64,000 nt of DNA. It comes from Streptomyces spinosus. Its GTDB lineage: Bacteria; Actinomycetota; Actinomycetes; Streptomycetales; Streptomycetaceae. The number at the start of each line of letters is the position of its first letter. The stretch's first letter is position 1. This document shows, piece by piece, positions 8,885-17,771 of the stretch. The position numbers were made by a program, and so were the translations under genes. The DNA is taken from positions 310,001-374,000 of the forward strand of contig NZ_JAINRC010000003.1 of NCBI RefSeq assembly GCF_020400655.1, given 5' to 3'. The notes under the pieces were generated by a model. That model was not told the DNA's origin. It ran no database searches and was given only the letters and a program-made list of their open reading frames with translations.

Positions 8885-9199
8885 TCAGCGGCAGGCCAGA
8901 TAGATGTCGAACGCCTTGTGCAGCAGACGGTTCAGCGGGAAGTCCCACTCCCCCGCGTACTCGACGGCCTCACCGCCCGCGCCCACCTTGAAGCGGAGCA
9001 GGCCGAGCAGGTGGTCGGACTCCTCCAGGGTGTCCGTGATGCCCCGGAAGTCGTAGACGCGGGCGCCGAGTTCATGGGCGTCGCACATCATCCGCCACTG
9101 CATGGCGTTGTTGGGCTGCACCTCGCGCTTGCGGCTGGTGGAGGCGCCGTAGGAGTACCAGACGTGCCCGCCGACGATCAGCATGGTGGCCGCGGTTCC
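8885..9199 (-). pseudogene. 3' remnant of a FemX/FemAB-type peptidyltransferase gene
   Basis: About 104 codons remain. They encode the C-terminal end of a Fem-type aminoacyltransferase, which adds the glycine cross-bridge to peptidoglycan precursors. Diagnostic segments are LIVGGHVWYSYGAS, REVQPNNAMQWRMMCDAHELG, VYDFRGITDTLEE and EYAGEWDFPLNRLLHKA. The homology runs in frame upstream to GTAATM and stops abruptly near 9199, where sequence of an IS21 istB gene begins on the opposite strand. A full-length protein would have about 370 residues, so at least 70% of the gene is missing. The remnant is presumably non-functional. Confidence 0.82.
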
Positions 9200-9640
9200 C
9201 CGTCCTGGGTGAAGGAAGGCCGCCCGCTAGTGCTGATCGGTGACTCCGGCACCGGAAAATCCATCTGCTGATCGGGATCGGCACGGCGACTGCCGAGGCC
9301 GGGCTCAGCGTCCGCTACACCACCACATCCGCGATGTTCAACGAGCTTGCCGAGGCGGACGCGGCCCGTCGGCTGTCCTCAGTCATCACCCGCTACAGCA
9401 AAGTCGACCTTCTCTGTCTGGATGAATTCAGATATCTCAACCTGGACAAGAAGGGGGCGAAGCTGTTGTTCCAGATTTTCACCGAGCGTGAGGAATGCAA
9501 GCCACCGCAGTGGCGACCAACTCACCGTTCGTCGAGTGGGACTCGATTTTCAACGAGCCCAGGCTCTGCGCGGCCATCGCCGACCGGATCACCTTCCGCT
9601 GCACACTCATCCAGACCGGCACCGAGGCTGATCGGCGTGC
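9200..9640 (+). mobile_element. IS21-family istB (transposition helper ATPase) remnant
   Basis: The plus strand encodes a broken IstB ATPase. WVKEGRPLVLIGDSGTGKS carries the Walker A motif and is followed by a stop near 9271. A second frame then reads LLIGIGTATAEAGLSVRYTT, YSKVDLLCLDEFRYL (Walker B-like) and GAKLLFQIFTERE. A third frame continues with NSPFVEWDSIFNEPRLCAAI and ADRITFRCTLIQTGTEA. At least two frameshifts and missing ends make it a pseudogene; no istA or terminal repeats are seen. It abuts the femX remnant and probably records the rearrangement that truncated it. Confidence 0.82.
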
Positions 9641-9696
9641 CAAAGCAGTTCCGTGACCGACGCCCTCGGCTGTGGCCGGCAGCGGGGGTACATCCG

Positions 9697-9930
9697 TCAG
9701 TAGTCGGTGAGATCCACGATCACGTCACAGTGCGGATCGTCGGAAGGCTGATGCAGATACTCGTTCGCCAGGAACGCCGGGGAAACCAGAGAGCCGAGCA
9801 GGCCGGGGCCCGTATGGCTGATCAGCACGTCCACACCATAGGTACGGTCCCGCTCAGGTGAACGGAAATAGAGGCGCATGCGGTCGTCGCCCGTGATGAC
9901 CGCGCCGATGAACAGCGGTTTCCACGACAC
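9697..9930 (-). CDS. Orphan hypothetical protein or fragment
   Basis: A 77-residue reading frame starting with SWKPLFIGAVITGDDRM and ending VDLTDY is open. The same frame extends upstream without a start codon to about 9960 (IEQAAADRLLDLVRSF), where a stop occurs, so this is either a short gene with a GTG start or the tail of a truncated one. I do not recognise the family. It lies between the istB remnant and a truncated phosphoesterase, and its base composition is less GC-rich than its neighbours, which suggests imported DNA. Confidence 0.35.
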   Translation of the reverse strand: MSWKPLFIGAVITGDDRMRLYFRSPERDRTYGVDVLISHTGPGLLGSLVSPAFLANEYLHQPSDDPHCDVIVDLTDY

Positions 9931-10085
9931 GTGCGTGGTGACGAAGGAACGAACGAGATCGAGCAGACGGTCGGCGGCCGCCTGCTCGATCTCTGGTCAG
10001 GAGAATTCACAGCTTGGCCCATGCCGGACACTTGTTCCTCGGTTGGTTGTGGCAGTACGCCGTAATGACGCCGATCTTGGCCGAT

Positions 10086-10352
10086 GGGGTCCGGGATCTC
10101 CGCGCGCTCGCCCCGCCGGTACTCCACCAGTTCCCGGTCCGCGTTGCCGCCGATCCACAGCACCCGGTCGCCCTGCTCGCGCAGCAGGTCCAGTACCTCG
10201 GCCGGCTGCGGGCCCGCCGTGATGTCCCCGGTGAGGACGATCCGCTCGGCGGCGGCCACCTCGGGCTCCGCCAGGACCGCCTCCAGAGCGGGCAGCACGC
10301 CGTGGACGTCGGAGAGGACCGCCAGGCGGGTGTACTCCTCGTCCTCGTTCAC
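10086..10352 (-). pseudogene. Truncated metallophosphoesterase (N-terminal part only)
   Basis: The first 89 codons encode the start of a YfcE/MPP-type calcineurin-like phosphoesterase: LAVLSDVHGVLPALEAVL (metal-binding D and H), VLTGDITAGPQPAEVLDLL (GD motif) and VLWIGGNADRELVEY (GN motif). After EIPDPI, near 10086, similarity to the family ends. The frame runs on into unrelated sequence, losing the C-terminal metal ligands. The GTG start overlaps the stop of the upstream FAD/Fe-S gene as GTGA, so it was originally the second gene of that operon. The truncation is part of the same scar as the femX and istB remnants. Confidence 0.7.
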
Positions 10353-13300
10353 CCGGCACCCCCCGCCGGGGAGTCCAGCGCGTCCGCCAGCACCACTGCC
10401 AGGTGCCGGCCCCGGACCCCGGCGAGCTGTTCCAGCTGGGTGCGGCAGGAGAAGCCGTCCGCCAGGAAGGCCGTGCCGGGCGGGGCCTGCCGGACCGAGG
10501 GCAGGAGCTGTTCCTCCGCGCAGGCCCGGGAGACCTCGAAGTGGCCTTTTTCGAAACCGAAGTTGCCCGCCAGTCCGCAGCAGCCTCCGCTCAGCTCGCC
10601 GGTGAGGCCCGCGGCGGCGCGCAGCCTGCGGTCGGAGGTGTCGCCGAGCACCGCGTGCTGGTGGCAGTGGGTCTGGCCGGCGACCGGGCGGCCGACGGCG
10701 GGCGGGGTCCAGTGCGGGGCGTGCCGTTCCAGCGTCTCGGCGAAGGTGCGGACGGCGGCGGAGAGCCGGGCGGCGCGCGGATCGTCGGACAGCAGCTCCG
10801 GGAGGTCGGTGCGCAGGGCGGCGGCGCAGCTCGGTTCCAGGACGACGACCGGGAGCCCGGCCTCCAGCACCGGTTCCATCAGGTCCAGCGTGCGGCGCAG
10901 GACGCCGCGGGCGCGGTCCAGCTGGCCGGTGGTGAGGTAGGTCAGTCCGCAGCAGACCCTGGCCCGGCGGGCCGCGAGCAGCGCGGTCGCCGCTCTGGTC
11001 CTGCCGTCGGCGATCGCTCCCCGGCGCAGCAGCAGCGTCGGCGGCAGGGTCACGCGCAGCCCGGCGGCCTCCAGCACCCGCACGGCGGCCCGGCCCACGG
11101 ACGGCGCGAGGTACTCCGTGAAGGTGTCCGGCCAGAGGACGACCAGGTTTCCGCCGCCCGGCACGGGCAGGTCGACGGCACCGGGCGCGGGCGGACCCCC
11201 TGCACCCGGCTCGGGGACATCCTCGGCGCCCGGCGAAGACGCACGCTCGACACCCGGCACGGGCAGGTCGACGGCACCGGGCGCGGGCGGACCCCCTGCA
11301 CCCGGCTCGGGGACATCCTCGGCGCCCGGCGAAGACGCACGCTCGACACCCGGCACGGGCAGGCCGGCGACACCGGGCGCGGGCGGACCCCCCACCCCCG
11401 GCTCGGGGACATCCTCGGCGCCCGGCGAAGGCGCACGCTCGGCACCCGGCACGGCCAAATCCTCGGCACCCGGTGCGAGGGCGTCTTCAGCGCCCGGCGC
11501 AAGCGGTTCCCCCGCCCCTGGCACAGACGGCCCGTCAGCTCCCGGCGCCGGCAGGCCCACCGCCCCTTGCCCTGGCGAGCCACCGGCACCCGGTGCGGGC
11601 AACTCTTCAGCACCCGGCGCGGGCCAGCCCCCCACCCCCGGCTCAGGCAGCGCACAGGTACCCGGCGCGGGCAGGTCCCCGACCGGCACCCCTCCGGCCG
11701 CCCTCGCAGGGGCCCGGTCGTGCCACCACGCCGTGAACGTCCGTGTCGCCAGGCGCGGGATCTGCCGTTCCGGGGTGATCCCGGCCAGCCGTTTGCCGAG
11801 GGCGGCCAGGGGGCCCACCCGGGCCAGGGCGTTGACCAGGGGGGCCGTCCGTGTGCGGGCGGTCCAGCTCAGCCACTGCGGGAGCCGGCCCAGGGTGTGG
11901 TGGGCGGCGGGGCGGCGGCGGCCGGCGTAGTGGTGGTGCAGGAACTCCGCCTTGTAGGTGGCCATGTCGACGCCGACCGGACAGTCCGAGCGGCAGCCCT
12001 TGCACGACAGGCACAGGTCCAGGGCGTCCCGGACCTCCGCGGACCGCCAGCCGTCGGTGATCAGCTCGCCCGCGAGCATCTCGTGCAGCAGCCGGGCCCG
12101 GCCGCGTGTGGAGTGTTCCTCCTCGCCGGTGGCCCGGAAGGAGGGGCACATGACGGCGGGGCCGGCCGCCGTGGCCGTACGGCACTTGGCGACGCCGACG
12201 CAGCGGCGGACGGCCGCGGCGAAGTCGCCGCCGTCCGCCGGGTAGCCGAAGGCGACGTCGACCGGGCGGCCGGGCAGGACGGAGAAGCGGAGGTTGGCGT
12301 CGAGCGGGGCCGGACGGACCAGCATGCCGGGGTTGAGCAGGTCGTCCGGGTCCCAGAGGGCCTTGGTCCGCTCGAAGAGCCGGACCGTCTCCTCGCCGTA
12401 CATGCGGGGCAGCAGTTCCGCGCGGGCCTGGCCGTCGCCGTGCTCCCCGGAGAGGGAGCCGCCGTGGGAGACCACCAGGTCGGCCAGCTCCTCGGAGAAG
12501 CGGCGGAAGCGGCCGACACCGGCCTCGGTGAGCAGGTCGAAGTCGACGCGGACGTGGATGCAGCCGTCGCCGAAGTGGCCGTACGGCGTGCCCCGCAGTC
12601 CGTGGGCGGCGAGGAGGGCGCGGAAGTCGCGCAGGTAGGCGCCGAGCCGGGCAGGCGGCACCGCGCAGTCCTCCCAGCCGGGCCAGGCCTCCGTGCCGTC
12701 CGGCATCCGGGTGGCCGTGCCGGACGCGTCCTCGCGGATGCGCCACAGGGTCCGCTGGTCCGCCGGGTCGGTGACGACCAGCGCGGACACGACGTCGGCG
12801 GCGCGCACGATCTCCTCCGCACGCGCGCGTGCCTCCGCCGCCGTCCGCCCGCCGGTCTCCACGAACAGCCAGGCGCCTCCCGCCGGCAGGCCCGCGCCGG
12901 CCGGTACCAGGTCGGCGGCCATGCCCTCCACCGTGAGCGGCCGCAGCGGCAACAGGCCGGCGGCGGCCTCGGCGGCGGCGCTCTCGTCGGCGTACGCCAT
13001 CACGGCCAGGGCACGCGCGCGCGGAGCCTCGACCAAGCCGACCACGGCCTCGGTGAGGATGCCCAGGGTGCCCTCGGAGCCGCAGAAGGAGCGGGCGACG
13101 TCCGCGCCCTTCTCGGGCAGCAGCGCGTCCAGCGCGTACCCGGAGATGCGGCGGGGCAGGTCCGGGAAACCCGTGCGCAGCCGGGCCAGTTCCCCCTCGG
13201 CCAGCTCCCGCAGCCCGTCCGGGGCGCCCGCCCAGCCCGGCCCGAGCCGCAGCCGCCGCCCGCGCGCGGTGAGCACGGACAGCTCCCGCACGCTGTCCGC

Positions 13301-13861
13301 GGTCGTGCCCCAGGCGACCGAGTGGGAACCGCAGGAGTTGTTGCCGATCATCCCGCCGAGCGTGCACCTGCTGTGCGTGGACGGGTCGGGGCCGAAGCGC
13401 AGCCCGTGCGGTGCGGCGGCCTCCTGAAGCCGGTCGAGCACGAGCCCCGGCTGCACGACGGCCGTGCGGCTGACCGGGTCCAGCTCCAGCAGGCCGGCCA
13501 TGTGCCGGGTGAAGTCCAGGACCACGCCGGTGCCGGTCGCCTGCCCGGCGATCGACGTGCCCCCGCCCCGCGCCACCACCGGCACCCCGCGGGCCCGGCA
13601 CACCTCCAGCACGGCGGCCACGTCGTCCGCGTCCCTGGGGGCCACGACCCCGAGGGGCACCCGCCGGTAGTTGGACGCGTCCATGGTGGCCAGGGCCCGG
13701 GCGGTGGCGTCGAACCCGACCTCGCCGCGCACGGCCCCGCGCAGCGCACGGGCCAGCCCGGCGACGCCGTCGCCCCCGGCCCCGCCCCCGGCTCCCCGCG
13801 CACCCCGGGGCCCGCTCCCCGCTCCCCCGGCCGCCCCCGCACCACCCGCTCGATCCGTCAT
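10349..13861 (-). CDS. FAD-binding and Fe-S-binding oxidoreductase (D-2-hydroxyacid dehydrogenase, YdiJ/GlpC-like) with repeat insert
   Basis: This 1170-residue fusion belongs to the family that oxidises D-2-hydroxy acids such as D-lactate or D-2-hydroxyglutarate. The FAD-binding domain (about 50-300) has VARGGGTSIAGQATG and GGMIGNNSCGSHSVAWGTT. The FAD-oxidase C-terminal domain (about 300-550) has GHFGDGCIHVRVDF and SGEHGDGQ. A Fe-S segment follows near 615 with CLSCKGCRSDCPVGVD, and CCG-type heterodisulfide-reductase domains (about 905-1160) have VLEPSCAAALR, THCHQH and GGCCGLAGNFGFEKGH. Residues about 725-902 are an extended PGAxxxPx octapeptide repeat absent from typical family members of about 1000 residues. 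I placed the start at the ATG before TDRAGG; an ATG 15 nt upstream is equally possible. Confidence 0.88.
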   Translation of the reverse strand: MTDRAGGAGAAGGAGSGPRGARGAGGGAGGDGVAGLARALRGAVRGEVGFDATARALATMDASNYRRVPLGVVAPRDADDVAAVLEVCRARGVPVVARGGGTSIAGQATGTGVVLDFTRHMAGLLELDPVSRTAVVQPGLVLDRLQEAAAPHGLRFGPDPSTHSRCTLGGMIGNNSCGSHSVAWGTTADSVRELSVLTARGRRLRLGPGWAGAPDGLRELAEGELARLRTGFPDLPRRISGYALDALLPEKGADVARSFCGSEGTLGILTEAVVGLVEAPRARALAVMAYADESAAAEAAAGLLPLRPLTVEGMAADLVPAGAGLPAGGAWLFVETGGRTAAEARARAEEIVRAADVVSALVVTDPADQRTLWRIREDASGTATRMPDGTEAWPGWEDCAVPPARLGAYLRDFRALLAAHGLRGTPYGHFGDGCIHVRVDFDLLTEAGVGRFRRFSEELADLVVSHGGSLSGEHGDGQARAELLPRMYGEETVRLFERTKALWDPDDLLNPGMLVRPAPLDANLRFSVLPGRPVDVAFGYPADGGDFAAAVRRCVGVAKCRTATAAGPAVMCPSFRATGEEEHSTRGRARLLHEMLAGELITDGWRSAEVRDALDLCLSCKGCRSDCPVGVDMATYKAEFLHHHYAGRRRPAAHHTLGRLPQWLSWTARTRTAPLVNALARVGPLAALGKRLAGITPERQIPRLATRTFTAWWHDRAPARAAGGVPVGDLPAPGTCALPEPGVGGWPAPGAEELPAPGAGGSPGQGAVGLPAPGADGPSVPGAGEPLAPGAEDALAPGAEDLAVPGAERAPSPGAEDVPEPGVGGPPAPGVAGLPVPGVERASSPGAEDVPEPGAGGPPAPGAVDLPVPGVERASSPGAEDVPEPGAGGPPAPGAVDLPVPGGGNLVVLWPDTFTEYLAPSVGRAAVRVLEAAGLRVTLPPTLLLRRGAIADGRTRAATALLAARRARVCCGLTYLTTGQLDRARGVLRRTLDLMEPVLEAGLPVVVLEPSCAAALRTDLPELLSDDPRAARLSAAVRTFAETLERHAPHWTPPAVGRPVAGQTHCHQHAVLGDTSDRRLRAAAGLTGELSGGCCGLAGNFGFEKGHFEVSRACAEEQLLPSVRQAPPGTAFLADGFSCRTQLEQLAGVRGRHLAVVLADALDSPAGGAG
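11146..11690. repeat. 96-bp tandem repeat of octapeptide units inside the FAD/Fe-S gene
   Basis: Three near-identical 96-bp units begin at 11161, 11257 and 11353, with decayed copies after 11449. Each unit encodes 32 residues, four octapeptides of the type PGAEDVPE / PGAGGPPA. Outside the core the 24-bp octapeptide rhythm continues to about 11690. The reading frame is kept throughout. High copy identity suggests recent slippage or unequal recombination. Confidence 0.9.
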
Positions 13862-13925
13862 GCGTCCAGGATGCATCCGCTCACGCACCGTCACCGCGTG
13901 TTTTCCACAGGCCCGCACGTATCGT

Positions 13926-13934
13926 CGTACAACC
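13926..13934 (+). promoter_or_regulatory. CGTACAACC motif upstream of serC
   Basis: This 9-mer also occurs upstream of both secreted paralogues (27649-27657 and 28604-28612, minus strand). The CAACC part resembles -35 elements of some ECF sigma factors. Here it lies 92 nt before serC, so it may mark a second, more distal promoter. Confidence 0.3.
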
Positions 13935-14005
13935 TCACAAGTCCACGTCCCGGTGATCTCGTCTCATCCGACGGACACCTCTCCACCTCGCTCTCCGCCA
14001 CGGGC

Positions 14006-15136
<1,131 letters not shown>

Positions 15137-15158
15137 CCGTCCCCGGACACGGATCACC

Positions 15159-15191
15159 GAAGGGGCGCCCGGCACCACCGGGCGCCCCTTC
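15159..15191 (+). terminator. Strong terminator of serC
   Basis: GAAGGGGCGCCCGG and CCGGGCGCCCCTTC form a perfect 14-bp stem with a 5-nt loop, 22 nt after the serC stop. It would also act on transcripts from the opposite strand. Confidence 0.85.
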
Positions 15192-15239
15192 GTCGCCTCC
15201 GGGCGCCCCTTCGTCGCCTCCGGGCGCCCCTTCGTCGCG
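15180..15239. repeat. 21-bp direct repeat of the terminator's right arm, 3 copies
   Basis: The unit GGGCGCCCCTTCGTCGCCTCC begins at 15180, 15201 and 15222. Each copy contains the right arm of the serC terminator, so the single left arm could pair with any of three partners. Confidence 0.85.
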
Positions 15240-15259
15240 GCTCGCGGATGCCGCCCCGG

Positions 15260-16240
15260 TCAGCCGCGCCGCAGCCGCCGCAGGCCGAACAGGGCCGCCG
15301 CACCGACCAGGACGATCACGGCACCGACCTTCAGGCCGCCCCCGCCGCCCTCGTCCGACGACGCGCCGGAGCCGCCCTTGGCCGACGGTGACCCGGCGCC
15401 GGGCCGGCCGGGCGCGTCCACGGCCTGTACGGCGCTCTCGGCGCCCTCGCTGCCGTACATCAGCTTGGTGCCGTCGGCGGAGTACGACACGGACTCCCCC
15501 TGGCCCTGCAACGGGACGTCCAGGCGCCCCTCGCGCTGGATGCGGCCGCCGTTCCAGCGGTAGCGGATGCCGCCGAAGTAGCCGCGCACGGCGAGGTCCC
15601 GGCCGTCCGGGGAGAAGGCGGCGTCGGTGGCCCACAGGTCGACGGCGGCGATGGGCCTGAAGACGTTCGCGCCCGAGGTGGACAGGGTGGCGGGGCCCTC
15701 GTACAGGTGCCCGCCGTCCTCCTTCTTGTCGATGATGTAGACGCGCCCCGTCTTCGGGTGGACGAGCAGCGACTCGGCGTCGCGCGGCCCGTCGGAGTAC
15801 TTCACGACGTACTGCGTGGCCGTGACCGTCTGGTCCGTGAGGTTCTTCGGCTCGGGCAGCCGGTAGATCCACACGTAGGGCCACTTGCCGCCGAAGTTGT
15901 CGCCGATGTCACCGACGTAGATCTCGTTGTGCGGCCCGATGGAGATGGCCTCGACGTCGCGCGGGGAACCGATCCCGCGCAGGGTGATCCGGGCGACGGT
16001 CTTCCCGGTCGCGCTGTCCACCGCGTAGAGGTACGGCCCGTCGTCGCTGTCGTTGTGCGTCCAGTAGACGCCGGGGTGCAGCCGGGAGGCGGCGAGCCCG
16101 CTGGACTCGGTGATCCGCGGGTCCTTGAGGGTGAACCCCCGGTCACCCGCCCCGTCGGCGGTTCCGTCGGCGGCGGAGGCGGGCAGCGCGCAGGCACCGG
16201 CGAGCAGCAACCCGGCGAGGACGGCGAACGATCGACGCAT
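15260..16240 (-). CDS. Secreted, C-terminally anchored beta-propeller-like protein
   Basis: This 326-residue exported protein starts with a signal peptide (MRRSFAVLAGLLLAGACALPASAADG). A propeller-like region follows, with short strand motifs such as GVYWTHNDSDDGPYLYAVD, PRDVEAISIGPHNEIYVGDIGDN, YSDGPRDAESLLVHPKTGRVYIID (read in pieces) and AAFSPDGRDLAVRGY. A Gly/Ser-rich linker (about 275-300) leads to one hydrophobic helix and the positively charged tail GLRRLRRG, a surface-anchoring pattern. The enzymatic role, if any, is unknown. It converges with serC, the terminator and repeat lying between them. Confidence 0.8.
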   Translation of the reverse strand: MRRSFAVLAGLLLAGACALPASAADGTADGAGDRGFTLKDPRITESSGLAASRLHPGVYWTHNDSDDGPYLYAVDSATGKTVARITLRGIGSPRDVEAISIGPHNEIYVGDIGDNFGGKWPYVWIYRLPEPKNLTDQTVTATQYVVKYSDGPRDAESLLVHPKTGRVYIIDKKEDGGHLYEGPATLSTSGANVFRPIAAVDLWATDAAFSPDGRDLAVRGYFGGIRYRWNGGRIQREGRLDVPLQGQGESVSYSADGTKLMYGSEGAESAVQAVDAPGRPGAGSPSAKGGSGASSDEGGGGGLKVGAVIVLVGAAALFGLRRLRRG

Positions 16241-16360
16241 GCCCCAAGCCTGCCATTCCCGGCGGGGGTTCAGGACACACGGGCGCCGCGGACCGGGACG
16301 TGGTCCGCCTCACAGGCACCACCGGTGCCACGCATCAGGGAGATCGTCCATCATGACCGG

Positions 16361-17044
16361 ATGCTTAGGTTCATGCCCGTGGGCGACTCCATGACGATCG
16401 GGAGCGCGGGCGAACACACATGGCGCTACCGGCTGTGGCGGCACCTGTGCGTGGCGTACGACGGACCGTTCACCTTCGTCGGACCGCGCGAGACGCTCTA
16501 CGACAAGCAGGCCGACGCCCCGACCTCCCTCGCCTACGCCGACCCCGCCTTCCCGCGCGCCCACCTCGCGGGCTGGGGCGAGGGCTGGCTGCACATGGCC
16601 CCGCTGATCGGCGACGCGGTGCGCGCCCACCGCCCCGACGTCCTCCTGGTCTCCCTGGGCCTGATCGACCTCGGCTTCTACACGAACGCCGAGCAGACGG
16701 CGGAGAACGTACGGGCCTTCGTGGCGGGCGCGCGGGAGGCGGACCCGCGCATCCGGATGGTGCTGCTGCCGGTCATCCCGAACATCCGGGCGGCGGCCGA
16801 CGCGCCGTTCGCCGAGCAGGTCGACCGGTTCAACGTGCTGCTCGCCAAGGCGGTGGCCGACCTGGACGAGCCGCGCTCGCCGCTCCTGCTCGCCTCGCCG
16901 CCCGAGGGGTACGACCTCGGCACCGACACCTACGACGGCACGCATCCCAACGCGCGCGGGGAGCACCTGATAGCGGAGGCGTTCGCGGGGGCGATGCGGG
17001 AGGCGTGGGGGGTCGGACAGACGTACGTGGCGGGAACAAGCTGA
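16361..17044 (+). CDS. SGNH/GDSL-type hydrolase
   Basis: This 227-residue SGNH-fold esterase has block I with the nucleophile in PVGDSMTIGSAG (Ser near residue 8), an oxyanion region around LLVSLGLIDLGFYTNAEQT, and the catalytic Asp and His in DTYDGTHPNARGEHLIAEAF. No signal peptide is visible, so it is probably cytoplasmic. The substrate cannot be predicted. The start is uncertain: ATG 16361 gives MLRFMPVGDS and the ATG at 16373 is an alternative; neither has a convincing ribosome-binding site. It is followed by the Uma2 gene on the same strand with its own RBS. Confidence 0.85.
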   Translation: MLRFMPVGDSMTIGSAGEHTWRYRLWRHLCVAYDGPFTFVGPRETLYDKQADAPTSLAYADPAFPRAHLAGWGEGWLHMAPLIGDAVRAHRPDVLLVSLGLIDLGFYTNAEQTAENVRAFVAGAREADPRIRMVLLPVIPNIRAAADAPFAEQVDRFNVLLAKAVADLDEPRSPLLLASPPEGYDLGTDTYDGTHPNARGEHLIAEAFAGAMREAWGVGQTYVAGTS

Positions 17045-17131
17045 CCGAAATCCAGCGCCTCCAGGGTGCGGTACCTATCGTTGTACTGCGCGGCTGCACC
17101 TGTGCGCGGGCAGCCGGGGAGGAGCGCCACG

Positions 17132-17716
17132 ATGACCGTCCTCGAAGACAGGATCGAGATGGCCGAGGAGAGCGACGAGCTGACTCTGGACGCCCTGTTC
17201 GAGTCGCTTGAGCGGACCACCCCCGCGGGATACAAGGTCGACATCGTCGAGGGGGCCATCTTCATGACGCCGCAGCGGGACACCCACTGGGAGATCATCC
17301 TGGACATCGTCGAGCAACTGCGCACCAAGTACCCGCGCAAGCGCGTCAAGTCGGACGTCCGCATCGACTATCCGGGCCACCTCAACGGGTTCTGCTCCGA
17401 CGTCACTCTCGTCGCCGAGGGCGCCGAGAAGACGCCTGGAGGGCTCTGGCGCTATGGCGACGTCGAGTTCGTCGCAGAGGTCATCTCGCAGGGCACGGCA
17501 CACAACGACTACGGCCCCAAGCGAACGGCCTACGCCACCGCCGAGGTCCCCGTCTACCTCATCGCCGACCCCTACCAGCGGCGGTGCCACATCCACACCG
17601 ACCCCAAGGACGGTGACTACGCCGTGAGCACCCGGGTGGACTTCGGTACCGACGTCGACCTGACCGGCACCGTCGTCGACCTCGTCCTGAAAACCACCGA
17701 CTTCCCCCGCGACTGA
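17132..17716 (+). CDS. Uma2 family PD-(D/E)XK nuclease-like protein
   Basis: This 194-residue member of the Uma2 (DUF820) family has a restriction-endonuclease-like fold. It shows GYKVDIVEGAIFMTP (substrate-side loop), CSDVTLVAEGAE (the Asp of the PD-type motif) and FVAEVISQGTAHNDYGPKR, the E...K part of the active site. The ATG is preceded by an excellent Shine-Dalgarno, GGGGAGGAG, at 7 nt. These genes are very numerous in Streptomyces and cyanobacteria; their biological role is unsettled. It is a single gene between the SGNH hydrolase and the aldo/keto reductase. Confidence 0.88.
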   Translation: MTVLEDRIEMAEESDELTLDALFESLERTTPAGYKVDIVEGAIFMTPQRDTHWEIILDIVEQLRTKYPRKRVKSDVRIDYPGHLNGFCSDVTLVAEGAEKTPGGLWRYGDVEFVAEVISQGTAHNDYGPKRTAYATAEVPVYLIADPYQRRCHIHTDPKDGDYAVSTRVDFGTDVDLTGTVVDLVLKTTDFPRD

Positions 17717-17771
17717 CCCGCTCCCACGGGGCCTTGCATAGAGCGCACTCCAAGCCGTTGGCTGGTGGACC

